This document shows, piece by piece, positions 11,173-22,753 of a stretch of 64,000 bases of DNA. The notes beneath the pieces are model-generated. The model searched no databases. It was not told where the DNA came from and saw nothing but the letters and a program-made list of their open reading frames with translations. The translations under genes and the position numbers were made by a program. This stretch comes from Rusavskia elegans (Eukaryota; Ascomycota; Lecanoromycetes; Teloschistales; Teloschistaceae): assembly GCA_011316305.1 (NCBI GenBank), contig SAUG01000172.1:1-64000 (forward strand). The letters run 5' to 3'. Within the stretch, counting starts at the first letter, position 1, and every line of letters starts with the position of its first letter.

Positions 11173-14100
11173 ATGGGGTCAACTCAGGAGCATGGCATCC
11201 GCATTGCAATAGATGTAAGTCTCTCCAAACTTGCGTTTTCATTTTGCCATCTTTTCATAGTTTTACTAATGCTCTCCTCCCCAGCGAGGTGGCACATTCA
11301 CGGATTGTGTGGGAAATCGAGGGACGGGAAGGATGCAGGACGACGTTGTGATCAAACTTCTCTCGGAAGACCCTTCGAATTATGACGATGCACCTCTTGA
11401 AGGCATACGGCGTCTCCTATCCAGTTTCACAGACCGCGAGATACCCCGCGGCGAGGCTCTCGATACCTCCAAGATCGAAAGCATCCGCATGGGCACAACC
11501 GTAGCCACGAATGCACTCCTGGAGCGAAAAGGGGAACGTATTGCTATGGTCGTCACGAAGGGATTTAAGGATTGTTTAGAAATTGGCAATCAGTCGCGGC
11601 CGAAGATCTTTGACCTTGCGATCAATAAACCAGAGGTACTGTATGAGAGGGTCGTGGAGATAGATGAGAGGGTGACGTTGGAAGATTATGCTGAGGATCC
11701 CGAACACGGAGCTACTGATACAAGACCTAGAGATCAGACAGCCGCAGATGCACAGCTGGTAAGGGGCCTTTCATCGGAGGCGGTGAGGATATTGAAGACA
11801 CCGGAGGAGGATGTTGTCAAAAAGCAGTTACAAGAGATCTATGACGACGGGTTCAAGAGCATAGCAGTCTGCTTGGTGCATGGCTATACCTTTCCAGATC
11901 ATGAAGCACTTGTCGGACGATTAGCCAAGGAGATTGGCTTCAAGCATGTCAGCTTGAGCCATGAACTTATGCCAATGATCAAGCTGGTTCCAAGAGCGAC
12001 ATCAGCTTGTGCGGATGCGTACCTCACCCCGGCCATCAAGAAGTACATTGCTGGCTTCCAGGCTGGTTTCGAAGGCGGGCTTGGTACGGAAAGTGTCAAG
12101 CAAGAATCTGGTGCCAAGGGAGCAAGGTGTGAGTTCATGCAGTCGGACGGGGGCTTGGTGGACGTAGATCGCTTCTCAGGTTTACGAGCGATCCTTTCAG
12201 GCCCTGCTGGAGGTGTCGTAGGCTATGCGTTGACGTCCTATGATCCAGAGACAAAGACACCAGTGATAGGATTTGATATGGGTGGCACAAGTACAGATGT
12301 CAGTAGGTATGGCTCAGGCAGGTACGAGCACGTCTTCGAGACCACGACCGCCGGTGTAACAATACAGTCACCACAGCTAGATATCAATACGGTCGCTGCA
12401 GGAGGTGGCTCCCGACTCTTCTTTCGTAACTTCCTTTTTGTCGTGGGTCCAGAGTCCGCCGGAGCACACCCCGGACCAGCCTGTTACAGGAAAGGTGGTC
12501 CATTGACCGTAACAGATGCTAATTTGCTTCTTGGTCGGTTGCTACCAGATTTCTTCCCTAAGATTTTCGGAAAATCAGAGGACCAGGCCCTAGATAAGGA
12601 GGCAAGCGAAAAGCTGTTCCATGAACTTACAGACCAAATCAACAAGGAGACTGCAAATGAAAGCAAAGAAAAGCTGATGACGGTCGACGAAGTCGCTTAT
12701 GGTTTCATCAAAATTGCGAACGAGACGATGACAAGGCCAATCCGATCCCTGACTGAAGCCAAGGGACATGATACGTCCCATCATCGGCTGGCGACTTTTG
12801 GTGGAGCTGGCGGACAGCACGCGGTTGCGATTGCAGAGAGCCTGGGTATCAAGCAGATCCTCGTACATCGATATTCCTCAGTGCTGTCTGCCTACGGCAT
12901 GGCCCTTGCAGACGTCGTCGATGAGAGCCAGGTGCCGGACTCGAAGGTCTGGTCTGATGATGGAGATGTAGTAAAAGATCTCAAAAAGACTATGGACGAT
13001 CTTAAGGAGAAGTCGACCGCGAAGCTGAAAGACCAGGGGTTTGCTGATGAGAGTATTGTGTTCGAAGAATACTTGAACATGAGGTATCGCGGTACTGAAT
13101 CTGCTCTTATGGTGGTAAGACCATCGGATGAAGAAGCCAAGGCGAATTATGGTGGAGATGACTGGGCTTTTGGCAAGGCGTTCGTCAAGCACCACGAGCA
13201 GGAGTTTGGGTTTACGTTGCCTGATCGGGATATCATCGTCGATGATGTAAGGGCGAGAGGAATAGGGAAAAGCTACGAAGGTCCTGACAAGACCGTCGAT
13301 CAACAACTCAGAGAGATTCAGCCACGGGCCGTGGGCAAGGAGAAACGTTACAGTACCTCCAAGGTCTACTTCGAGGGTGGCCGGCAAGAAACACCCATCT
13401 ACAAGCTCGAAGACCTCGAAATTGGCGACCGAATACCTGGACCAGCCATTCTGGCAGACGGCACACAGACGCTCGTTGTTGAGCCTGGGACTACAGCGTT
13501 GGTCATAGAAACCCATGTAGTCATCAACATAGGGGAAGAGCAAAGTCAAGGTACGAGAGTGAACGCCAGAGAAGTCGATCCTATCATGCTGAGCATATTC
13601 GCACATCGCTTCATGGCCATTGCCGAGCAGATGGGTCGAGCACTGCAGAAGACCAGTGTCAGTACCAACGTCAAGGAGAGATTGGACTATTCGTGTGCTT
13701 TGTTCGATTCGGAAGGTGGACTGGTTGCGAATGGTATCCGCTCATGGTCTGGACGTGCTTTGCAGAGCTAACGGACCTATAGCACCACATCTTCCTGTCC
13801 ACTTGGGCAGCATGTCCACCTGTGTACGTACCCAAGAAGAGATCTGGAGAGGAAAATTGAAGCATGGCGATGTCATTGTTTCCAATCACCCCGAATTCGG
13901 CGGCACACACCTACCTGATATCACCGTTGTAACCCCAGCATTCAGTGGCGACAAGATAATTTTCTATGTCGCCTCTCGCGCGCATCATGCAGACATTGGT
14001 GGCATTCTGCCAGGATCGATGCCGCCGCATTCCCGGGAGCTGTTCCAAGAAGGAGCGGCGATCAAGTCGGAAAAACTAGTATCAAAAGGTAAGTTCGACG

Positions 14101-15397
14101 AAGAACGAATCACGGATCTATTGTTGAACGAGCCTGCTCGATATCCCGAATGTAGCGGGACAAGATGTCTCGGGGACAACTTGAATGATCTAAAAGCGCA
14201 GATAGCAGCAAACCAAAAAGGGATCAATTTGATCAGTGCACTCATTGAAGACTATGGAGAGGAAGTGGTGCAATTTTACATGAGGAATATACAAGATAAT
14301 GCAGAGTTCAGCGTACGGAACTTACTAAAAGAGGTCAGTAAGAGGTTTGAAGGTCAGGATCTGAGTGCCATAGATTATATGGATGATGGAAGTCCGATCA
14401 AATTGAAAATCACCATCGATGCCGAAAAGGGGGAAGCGGTGTTTGACTTTTCCGGGACTGGACCGGAAGTTTATGGTATAGTCGACTTCTGTAGGATGGT
14501 TCAACGATTGCTGATCCAGATGTAGGCAATATCAATGCACCAGAAGCGGTCACCTACTCGGCCATCATCTACTGCCTCCGTTGCCTCATATCAGAAGACA
14601 TCCCCCTCAACCAAGGCTGCCTCAAACCGGTCGAGGTGCGAATACCGAAGAAGTCCTTCCTGTCACCCTCGGACAAAGCAGCGGTGGTAGGGGGCAACGT
14701 CCTCACCAGCCAAAGAGTGACAGATGTCATCCTTCGTTGTTTCCAAGCCTGTGCCGCTTCCCAAGGCGATTGCAACAACCTGACCTTCGGCTTCGGCGGC
14801 AAGTCGGCCAGCTCCGATACTCCGATCAAGGGCTTTGGATATTATGAGACCATTGCTGGTGGCTCAGGCGCGGGGCCTACCTGGGATGGGACAAATGGCG
14901 TTCACACACACATGACGAACACTCGGATTACGGACGCAGAAGTCTTTGAGCGGCGCTACCCGGTCATTCTCCGTGAGTTCGGTCTACGGTCAGGGAGTGC
15001 AGGCAAAGGGCAGCATCCGGGCGGCGAAGGGGTGATCCGTGATATCGAATTCCGTATACCGGTGCAGGTGAGTATCCTGAGTGAACGGCGAGTGTATCGG
15101 CCTTACGGGCTTGCTGGAGGGGACGATGCTGAGTGCGGTGTCAACTATTGGATGAGGAAAGTCGAGAAGGGTGGAAGGGGTGCTGATAGAGAAGAATTGG
15201 AATTTCGAAAGATCAGCTTGGGTGGGAAGAACACAGCGAGCATGGTTGCGGGCGAAAGGATTATTGTATGTACGCCTGGCGGTGGTGGGTGGGGTAAAGC
15301 TGGAGAGGAGAGCAAAGCTGTAAGACGGAAAGATGAACGGGCGAAATGGAGCAAGGGGAGTTTGGCACAGAGAGCGGAGACCCAGGAAACGATTTGA
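11173..15397 (+). CDS. OXP1: 5-oxoprolinase (ATP-hydrolysing)
   Basis: Four exons (11173-11214, 11285-13733, 13783-14475, 14526-15397) give 1,351 aa, the usual length of eukaryotic 5-oxoprolinase. The enzyme opens 5-oxo-L-proline to L-glutamate using ATP, in the cytosolic gamma-glutamyl (glutathione) cycle. The order is hydantoinase/oxoprolinase N-terminal domain ([11 protein letters not shown], residues 14-24), the HyuA-like ATPase core ([17 protein letters not shown] and the [11 protein letters not shown] block), then the HyuB-like domain ([34 protein letters not shown] near the end). Exon 1 is only 42 nt, and the first intron splits the first glycine-rich motif right after its Asp. All joins keep frame. 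No key motif is missing. Confidence 0.96.
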
Positions 15398-15706
15398 TGG
15401 ATTCGATATCGATACCACGATTTGTCTGTGGCTGTGCTGCGGGAGATCGACAGGGCGAGTGGCTGTCTTATTTACGAGTACAAACTTTCTTGCTATTAAT
15501 CCTCGAGAACAGGTTCCTGACTCTTCCTTTCTTCAGTCTTCCACTGTACATAATTCATCAGAGGAGATTTCGTGGCTGCTGACGCGTGTATTATGAATGT
15601 AGTTTGCTAACAGTCATCATATCCTGGCCGTCATCCTTCTTCCCACCTCACGTATCCACCACAGCCTAGAACATTTACACTCAGCAGCACACTTCGACTT
15701 GCAGGC
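15398..15706. other. Short intergenic spacer
   Basis: 309 bp between two same-strand genes; nothing further seen. Confidence 0.5.
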
Positions 15707-17396
15707 ATGTCGCCCACCCTTACAGCCATCCTTTATACACTCGTACCTCTGGCCACCACATATGCCGCCGCATTAGACCAAAGGCATGCGGCTGTTGTGC
15801 CCGAGCAACCATTGATCACGCCCTCACCAACTCTTCAGGATGCCATCACCAAAACCGTCCACCGCAGAAATATCCTTGATGACGTTAAGGGAGAAGTGAA
15901 CGGTATCCTTTCAGACCTTGGCTCCGCTATACCGTCATACGTTGCTTCTGGGGTGCCCAACTTCTTCCAGGATTTCCCAGTCGGCCAGGACGCTCAGAAG
16001 AGCCTGGGCATTGACGACGACCAGGTCGATGCTTTACCAACATCCGTACTGAATATCCCGTGAGCCCATCAACTTTACCCTTATCAGAGCTCCTGTGAAC
16101 GAAGGCTTACAAAGTCGCAGAGGCTATGGCAATTGGACTGACCAGGGCTGGAATCTGCGCTTCCACGGCAATGTCTACAAGCAACCCCAAACCAGCCAAG
16201 AGAAGCTCAACGATCTGGCAAACATCTTTTTGATCGATACCGATATCAAAGACCTAGCCCCAGACCAACAAGCGCAGGCTCGAAACCTTACCGCGAGTAT
16301 ATTCGTCCTTCAGCAGGATAACGAAAACGTCACGTTCAATTTAAGGCCAGCACCTACAGCTGGAGCATCTGGAGAACAAGGTGGAGGTGGAGCTGTCACA
16401 CCCAACGGTGGGAATCAACAAGTCAGGTTCCCCTATCCCACAACAAGCCAGGGTGACTTCGACGCTTTCGTTCAGATAGAAAGCGACGGTCTCGCCGACG
16501 GGAACAGCACCTCCGACATCCAGCGCTTGAACGTTTACACCGAAGGTAGTAACATCGGCAACGCAACCGCCTATCTCGTTCCTCCCACCGGCTTCTCCAT
16601 CATTAGCGACATTGACGACATCCTCCGCATAACCAAAATCTACCAACCCAAAGAAGGCCTCCTCAACTCCTTCGCCCGCCCATTCGTTGCCTGGAAAAAC
16701 ATGCCCGAGATCTACGCCAACTGGTCGCGTTCAATCCCAGACTTCCACTTTCACTACCTCACCACGACCCCTGAGCAAATCACTCGCAACTATATGGACT
16801 TCATCTACAAGACCTACCCCGGCGGCTCCTTTGACACCCGACCCCTAAATTTCAGCGACGTGTCAGCTACACTCAGCATCCGCAAATTTCTGCTCGATAA
16901 GGTCTTCGAGACGTACCCGAAACGGAAGTTCATCCTGATGGCGGACACAAGCAACAGCGATGTCATGAAAGCCTACCCGCAAATGACCAAGGATTTCCCG
17001 GGCCAGGTCCAGTGTATCTTCTTAAGAAACACAAGTGCCACGGATGATGGTGATAAGTTCCCTTACGACACGAGCGGGTTTCAGGATTTGGATAAGAACA
17101 CCTACATGTTCTTCAAGGTGCCGGTGCGTTTTCTACCCTTACTTTCCTTGACACCTGTATGCGTGTCTAATCAAATGTGATTTCTGCAGGATGATCTTAA
17201 AGGCCTCGATATCCAAAACGGTCAATGTCTCAACACGACGATTCCTCAGAATCTGACCTTCAGCTGGCAAGGCCTGCCCTTTGGCCTTAGTAAGGACAGC
17301 GCGGACAGCGCTGCCGCTCCCCGCTACGCCATGGCTACTTCGTGGATGGGAATGGTGTTTGCGGCCGGGCTGGCGGCGGCTCTCTTATGGGTTTGA
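15707..17396 (+). CDS. Secreted App1-like phosphatase-domain protein, probably GPI-anchored
   Basis: Three exons (15707-16059, 16121-17123, 17190-17396) give 520 aa. Residues 1-22 form a signal peptide. The body carries the App1 catalytic domain (DUF2183, HAD-like phosphatidate phosphatase of the actin-patch protein App1): SDIDDILRITKIY at 280-292, then FHYLTTTPEQ and KFILMADTSNSD. Yeast App1 is cytosolic. This copy has several N-x-S/T sites and ends in a small-residue stretch plus a hydrophobic tail (MGMVFAAGLAAALLWV), as in GPI-anchored proteins, so it should act at the cell surface or in the secretory pathway. The DxDxT/V motif reads DIDDI, with Ile285 in the Thr position. The acceptor at 16120 was chosen because it restores NIPGYGNWTDQGW. 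Lipid phosphatase activity is inferred only from the fold. Confidence 0.85.
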
Positions 17397-17808
17397 GGGC
17401 TGTATATTGAGATTGCATTGCGTGCGGGCATGCTAGCGAGGCGTTCTCAGGGAAGGTTCTGTTGGACGATTTGTAGAGTAGGCGATCCTGGGGTTGGTTG
17501 TATATTAGTATCCCGTTGGATCGAACCTTGGTTCTTTCAGTCGTATTCTTACTGAAGAGAGGTCAGCTTCCTCTCTTGTCTTACATACCCCATGCCCTTC
17601 GCAATAGGAGCATTTGAAATGCCCGGTACAAATCCATCCTTTCTTGTTGAGAATGATGCACTGAGAACAGGATGTAACCTCGTCTACACTAATAGTGCTT
17701 CGAGACTAATATCTACAAATTTATATACAGCCCCCTTTTTCGGCAACCCCAAATCAAATCAAATCAGCCCACACCGAAAAACCGGGTATATGTTGTGACA
17801 ACCATCCA
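17397..17808. other. Convergent intergenic region
   Basis: 412 bp between the tails of two convergent genes. It should hold both poly(A) regions; no gene is seen. Confidence 0.5.
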
Positions 17809-19422
17809 TCAACTCCCCCCTTCCTTCTTCAATTTCCTATAAATCCTCTCATCAAAAAGCCTACTCTTCTCATCCACCCTCCCGGCAACCTCAATACTCC
17901 GGCTCAAAACTCTCTTCTCCTCTTCCCCGACCCCTCGAACACCATCACCCCACATACAATTCCACCCCTTCTCACCGCTCTTCTTCTGAAAAACCCCATC
18001 CACCATCCAATGCGTCGGCATCTCATACCCGCCCGTCCCGGCATCACGACCGACGGCATTCTTCTCCTCCACCACCAACCCGCCACTAAACCACAGTGGT
18101 TTATCGTTTTCATCCAAATGCAAATTCGTGTTCCCGCACACGCGATCTTCCTTGCCTTCTTGTTTCCGCAGCCATCCGAGCGTGCCACCATACCGGCTCT
18201 CCCACGAGTACGGCACGCCCGCGAGTTCGAAACCGAGCCACCAGCTATCGCGATCGCCGTCGCCGAACTTATAGGTCCAGTCCTTCCGCACCCGTTTGCT
18301 GTTTTGCCAGCATGTGTGCAGTAAACCCACCATGACGCTGGTGCGGGATTTATCCAGGACGATGACACCCCCGTCGGTTTCTTCGGCGTAGCCTTCGTTG
18401 TAAACCCTTGAGGAACGCAGAGCTTTGGAATGGGGGTGGTTTTTCATGAGGCCCTGCCAGAATTCGTGGCGTTCTTTGAAATCGCCTTTGCCGTAGAGAT
18501 GGTCGTGGAAGAAGAGTGCGCCTGTTGCTTTGTAAGCGCTGTGGTTTTCGAGGATGGAGGTGGGAGGTTGGAGGAATATTGTTTTGGGGTCTATTAGGAT
18601 GACTTGTTCGAAGGAAGATGCGAGGGCGGCGAAGGGGCGGAGTGCAGGAGCGGCGTCATTTCTTTCCAGATCGAGCGGTTTGGGATCGAGGAGGGTGGAG
18701 ATGTTGATCGTTGTGACGTCGGGCGCTGACTTTGTGATGAAACGGCGTAGTGAAGGGGAGAAAGCATTGTCCCCCGCGTGCGCTATCTGGATGGGAAGTG
18801 AGGAATTGAGAACGGTGCGGATGTTTTGTATGACGTGGCAGAGATAACGGAGATTTGATTTATCGCCCATGATGACGATGCCGCTGGAGCCTTTCTGGAA
18901 GGTGTGCCGAAGGGTCGCGAACGGCTGGGCGTTCTTTGGTTGCTTGGGATGGCGGATGAAGGGGAAAAGCGAGATGATGGTGCGTTCGATGTGGTTGTCT
19001 AGGGTGGTCATTTGGGAGCTGGACATGAGAGAGGGAAGGGTTTCGCGAGCAGAAAGCCAAGTAGAAAGGATTTGGAGGCGACCGCCAAGTTGGCTGGATT
19101 CGGGAGGTTGGATAACGACGTTGACAAAGTATTCGGTGGATTTTGCTATGGAGGAGAGGAATGCCTCGATCCCATTTGGGGCAGCAGGGGCGATGGGGTG
19201 CTGGGGGGGTTTTGGGATGTCCGCAGGCAATGTGATAGACGATATTCTTTCTGTATCCTGAGCATCTCTTGGCTGAGTGCTTAACTTGGGTTTAGCTTTA
19301 ACCGTCTGGCTGGGGGACAGCTGGCCCAGGCCGTGGAAATGCTGCCATATCAGGAAGAGCGTGGACAGCCATAGCATGAGTACAATCGCATGATGGAATC
19401 TTGATGGTGCAAAGAGTGACAT
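17809..19422 (-). CDS. Mnn1-family alpha-1,3-mannosyltransferase-like protein
   Basis: A single exon of 537 aa from the ATG at 19422; the frame extends to 19458 but starts there only with TTG. It is a type II membrane protein: a short cytosolic N-terminus, a signal anchor at about residues 9-27 (HAIVLMLWLSTLFLIW), a Pro-rich stem, then a glycosyltransferase domain of the Mnn1 type (GIVIMGDKSNLRYLCHVIQN; AHAGDNAFSP; PFAALASSFEQVILID; EETDGGVIVLDK; WWLGFELAGVPY). Family members add alpha-1,3-mannose to glycoproteins in the Golgi. Oddity: where the family has Asp-x-Asp, this protein has Asp278-Pro-Lys280, so metal and GDP-mannose binding may be altered. It may be a diverged or inactive member. 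Confidence 0.85.
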   Translation of the reverse strand: MSLFAPSRFHHAIVLMLWLSTLFLIWQHFHGLGQLSPSQTVKAKPKLSTQPRDAQDTERISSITLPADIPKPPQHPIAPAAPNGIEAFLSSIAKSTEYFVNVVIQPPESSQLGGRLQILSTWLSARETLPSLMSSSQMTTLDNHIERTIISLFPFIRHPKQPKNAQPFATLRHTFQKGSSGIVIMGDKSNLRYLCHVIQNIRTVLNSSLPIQIAHAGDNAFSPSLRRFITKSAPDVTTINISTLLDPKPLDLERNDAAPALRPFAALASSFEQVILIDPKTIFLQPPTSILENHSAYKATGALFFHDHLYGKGDFKERHEFWQGLMKNHPHSKALRSSRVYNEGYAEETDGGVIVLDKSRTSVMVGLLHTCWQNSKRVRKDWTYKFGDGDRDSWWLGFELAGVPYSWESRYGGTLGWLRKQEGKEDRVCGNTNLHLDENDKPLWFSGGLVVEEKNAVGRDAGTGGYEMPTHWMVDGVFQKKSGEKGWNCMWGDGVRGVGEEEKRVLSRSIEVAGRVDEKSRLFDERIYRKLKKEGGS

Positions 19423-20123
19423 TTCGCCCGGCTCTCTAACAGACGGTATTGCTTCCAAACTGCCATCTGGCTATTGGATACCTATGGATGGTCGCAGGTA
19501 GAATTGGCTCTGGTGGGATGGTTCGCATGAGATGTCGTCGTCTTGCCTAAAATTCGGCGCAAGCTGCACTCGTCGGGCATGACGAAGCCGTGTTCCAACA
19601 AATCGAAGTAGAGACGGTGTGCAGAACACAGACCAACAGTAGTGAAGCTGGCGAATTGTTTCAGTTCGAGGCTCGGAAGATTAGCGATGATGGCCTAGTG
19701 AGGCACAGTAATAGTCGATGAGACTCCATGGCGAGGGAGGCTCTGGAGACGGCTGACATCAGGTAGGAAGACACGTTTTCCTTGATCTCGACGTCTCATA
19801 CTTTGGCGACCCGGCGCAAGGATGACGGAGTTTGAAGCGCGAAACCAGCCGGTGCATGGTGCCGTTCGCCAAAGGAGAAGGAGATGTGCCCACCTGGACC
19901 AACATCATGCCACATGATGGAAAAAGATAGCAGTGCATTGGGACAGTATAGTATGGGTCGGTATGCCCTTGAGGAGGATTACTGCAGCACAAAGCACGGT
20001 GGAAGTAGAGGGATTCGGATATTTCAGACGGCTACTGCCGGGCCCCCAAGGGTGCACGTGATCTTGAGGAATGCCAAGGATCAAAGGAGGGAACAAACAT
20101 AGTACATATCCAAGTCTGCTCAT
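19423..20123. other. Intergenic: mannosyltransferase promoter and GYP1 3' region
   Basis: 701 bp without a credible gene; small frames on both strands have no family resemblance. Confidence 0.5.
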
Positions 20124-22334
20124 CTAGATATTTATTGAGCCAGCAACAGGCCCACCAGAATTTCTCAAGTGCGCACTCGACCCTCGGAATAGGCTCTGCC
20201 ATATGAATGCCTCGCTCAACAGGAGCTCAATGTCCTTCTCCGTCCAGCTTTTCGTTGGCAATGCTTGCAGGAACATCATGATCTCCTGCGACAATGTCAC
20301 ATCAGCCGACATTCCTCGAACGGAAAGCCTTTCGAGGTCCCCTTACCTGGAAATCCATCTGGACCAGTTTATCAGACCACTTGACGAGGAATGCTGCACA
20401 CACGTAGAGGTGGAAGTCCGAGAAGCCTTGTTCCTCCGCCATGTAAGTATCCCACATCCGGATGATGCATTGCACCGACACTTCGCGCATCAGAAGACAG
20501 TTGACCCATCGAAAGCTGAATTGCATGAACTCAATCCCCTCGTTCTCCAGGTGCTTCGCCAGGCCCGAATCGATCCGAGTGGTTAAATTCTTCAACGCTC
20601 CAACCTGCCGGACGATTCCAGGCTGAGCGAAGATGTAGTTATCCTGAATACCGTCCAACAGTTTCGAGAGACACCAAAATGAATCAGCTTCGACCGCATC
20701 AAGTACCGGCTTGGGTAATTGTCCTGGATCCATCCCGCTCTCGACGTTCGAATCGGTGATGTAGCTACCGAGGAAGACCTGCCAAAAGGGGGTGACGAGA
20801 TCATTGATCCCCTGCACGTAGCCACTTGCCGGGTGTCGGATGGCCCAGACGTAAAGTATCCTTTCCAAAGACCGCTGAGTCGCTTCGTACCCGTAAAGTT
20901 GCAAGTGAGGGCTGGTTCGCGGCACGTCGATAGAGATCTGATGCCATAATGCTTCATCAAGCCCTCGACTGCGCGCTTGAGCCGAACTCGACGTTCGAGC
21001 ACTCGGCACGCTCGATGCGGTAGGGCCACGCTCGAATGCCTGCCGAACACCTTCGAGGTATTCTTTCCTCTTCCGATCAAGTGTTGCTACACGCCGCTCG
21101 CTGCTGGTGGGGAGATATCCAAGCAGCAACTGCCACGAAATTGCCCGCACTTCCTCGGGTATCCCGGACCACGCTGAATCCCGAAGCTCGGACAAGGGGA
21201 TCGAGCTTGCCTGAAGAAGTCGCTTGAATTTATTGATGCGGGATATTCGGGTTGAATGAGCTTCGGCCTGCTTCGGGGTAGCATTGAGACCAAGCGGAGG
21301 ATGGCTGATGAGATGTAAAGTGTTGGCGGGATCTATAATATCCATTTAGCTATCAGTCTTAACTATTGACATACGGAAACTGACCACGCAGGATCTCCTT
21401 GTACTGAGGTCTTAGTATCTTCCCCTCGGTTTTCTTCGCGGTAGGGTAACTAGGCGGCCCCCGTTCTTCTGCAATGTCGGAGCTGTTTGCTCGGGGTCGA
21501 CTGCCAGTGGGAGGGATGCCCAACTTGCTCGACGCGCTACTACTCTCTGCGTAATTTCCACCCGGGTCGTTGTAGGGCTTCTTTGGGGGTGTCGTCTTTG
21601 TACTACGTCGGATACTCGATAGACTGGGGAGCCCGAACTCGTCCTCGTCGTCATTTTCATCGTATTGGTATTGCTCGTCCACACCATCCTCGTCATCACT
21701 ATGACTGGGCCTCCAGCTATTGTTGGAGCTTGATCCGAAGGGGCTACTGAATGCTGGCCGTTTGGGTGGAGGTGACAATCCTGAACCTGCCCTTGGCGGA
21801 GGAGTGCTTGTGTGTCGAGAGTAGTCCTTTGCAGAAGAGGAAATAGGGGTATGCGGTCGTGAGTTCGAAGGGGTCAGGGAACTGCAACGCCGTTAAGCAC
21901 AATTCGCAGTGCCCCTCCAGATGGGAACCGTACTTACAGCGAGTCAAACTTCAGCATGTCCGCGTGTGAGTATGACGCACCAACGACGGTACCTGAATCG
22001 ACAGGTTTTGGCGAGCCATGCCTTTGGTTCGAAGTGCGTGTACGCCAGAAGGGAGAGGTGGATTTCCTAAGCAATCGGTCAATTGGGAAAGGTCCTGCTG
22101 TTTCGAAGGGTGCAATCGTACTCGGATGATTCTATGTTATCGAAAAAAGAGAGTCAGCCGGACCTGTACGGTACTGCGTAAGAACAACCGGAATATACAA
22201 GCTTTCCTGCTGTTGCTTAAAGGAAAGTACGGACCGACCTGGACCATCTCCTAGGCACACCGTCAGTCAGTCATCATTTCAGCACACATTTAGTGAAGGC
22301 TGTGCACCTGAGGAGGAGCTTTCGAGGGCCACAT
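20124..22334 (-). CDS. GYP1: TBC-domain Rab GTPase-activating protein
   Basis: Modelled as six exons on the minus strand (22308-22334, 22239-22250, 21938-22131, 21385-21881, 20347-21332, 20124-20285), 625 aa. The N-terminal 240 residues are disordered and rich in Ser, Pro and Asp. The TBC domain covers about 300-600 with both catalytic fingers: Arg382 in ISIDVPRT (376-383) and Gln417 in GYVQG (414-418). Gyp1-type GAPs speed GTP hydrolysis by Golgi Rabs such as Ypt1. The C-terminal four exons are secure. The first two small exons (27 and 12 nt) are a phase-0 model resting only on splice motifs, and the true N-terminus may differ. It shares a 419-bp divergent promoter with HRP1. Confidence 0.88.
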
Positions 22335-22753
22335 TGTGCAGTAACTCCGTTCCAGCCAAGTTAGACGAATACCCAAGGAATTTGCCCGGTTGAAGACGGA
22401 TCGATGCTGTTTGCAGCTGCAACGGTTTGCTTACCGATCGGGCTAGACTAGTGTGAATCTAGCCGCTGCCGCAGCTTGACTCGACCTCCTAATCACCTTT
22501 GCCTTTTACTTCCTTCCACCACGCTGGCCATCAATCCTTCATCGAATACTACCAGGTGCATACTACTCCGATGCTGGGTGAACAACTTCCTTCCGGCCAT
22601 CCTACACTTGTCTTCTCACGGGACCGTCTAACGTTGTAGCTTCAAGAGTTCCGACGCAGAGGCCGCGGTCGTCGACTTTAACTCTGATACTCCTTTTCTA
22701 GGTACCTCGTTTGGAGCCTTCTAAGTGGTCTTCGTTGCCTATATTCGACCATA
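22335..22753. promoter_or_regulatory. Bidirectional promoter region GYP1 / HRP1
   Basis: 419 bp between the start codons of two divergent genes. It must hold both leaders and core promoters. No individual site is assigned. Confidence 0.55.

Noticed and set aside
12878..13606. 242-codon minus-strand open frame
   Set aside because: Lies entirely opposite the 5-oxoprolinase coding exon; codon-complement shadow.
16060..16087. 28-nt intron option in the App1-like gene
   Set aside because: Keeps frame but is too short for a spliceosomal intron; the acceptor at 16120 also keeps frame and restores the family sequence.
4229..19422. Possible metabolite cluster (Zn2Cys6 regulator, oxoprolinase, App1-like, mannosyltransferase)
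   Set aside because: No core synthase (PKS, NRPS, terpene) or tailoring set; the genes have unrelated roles.
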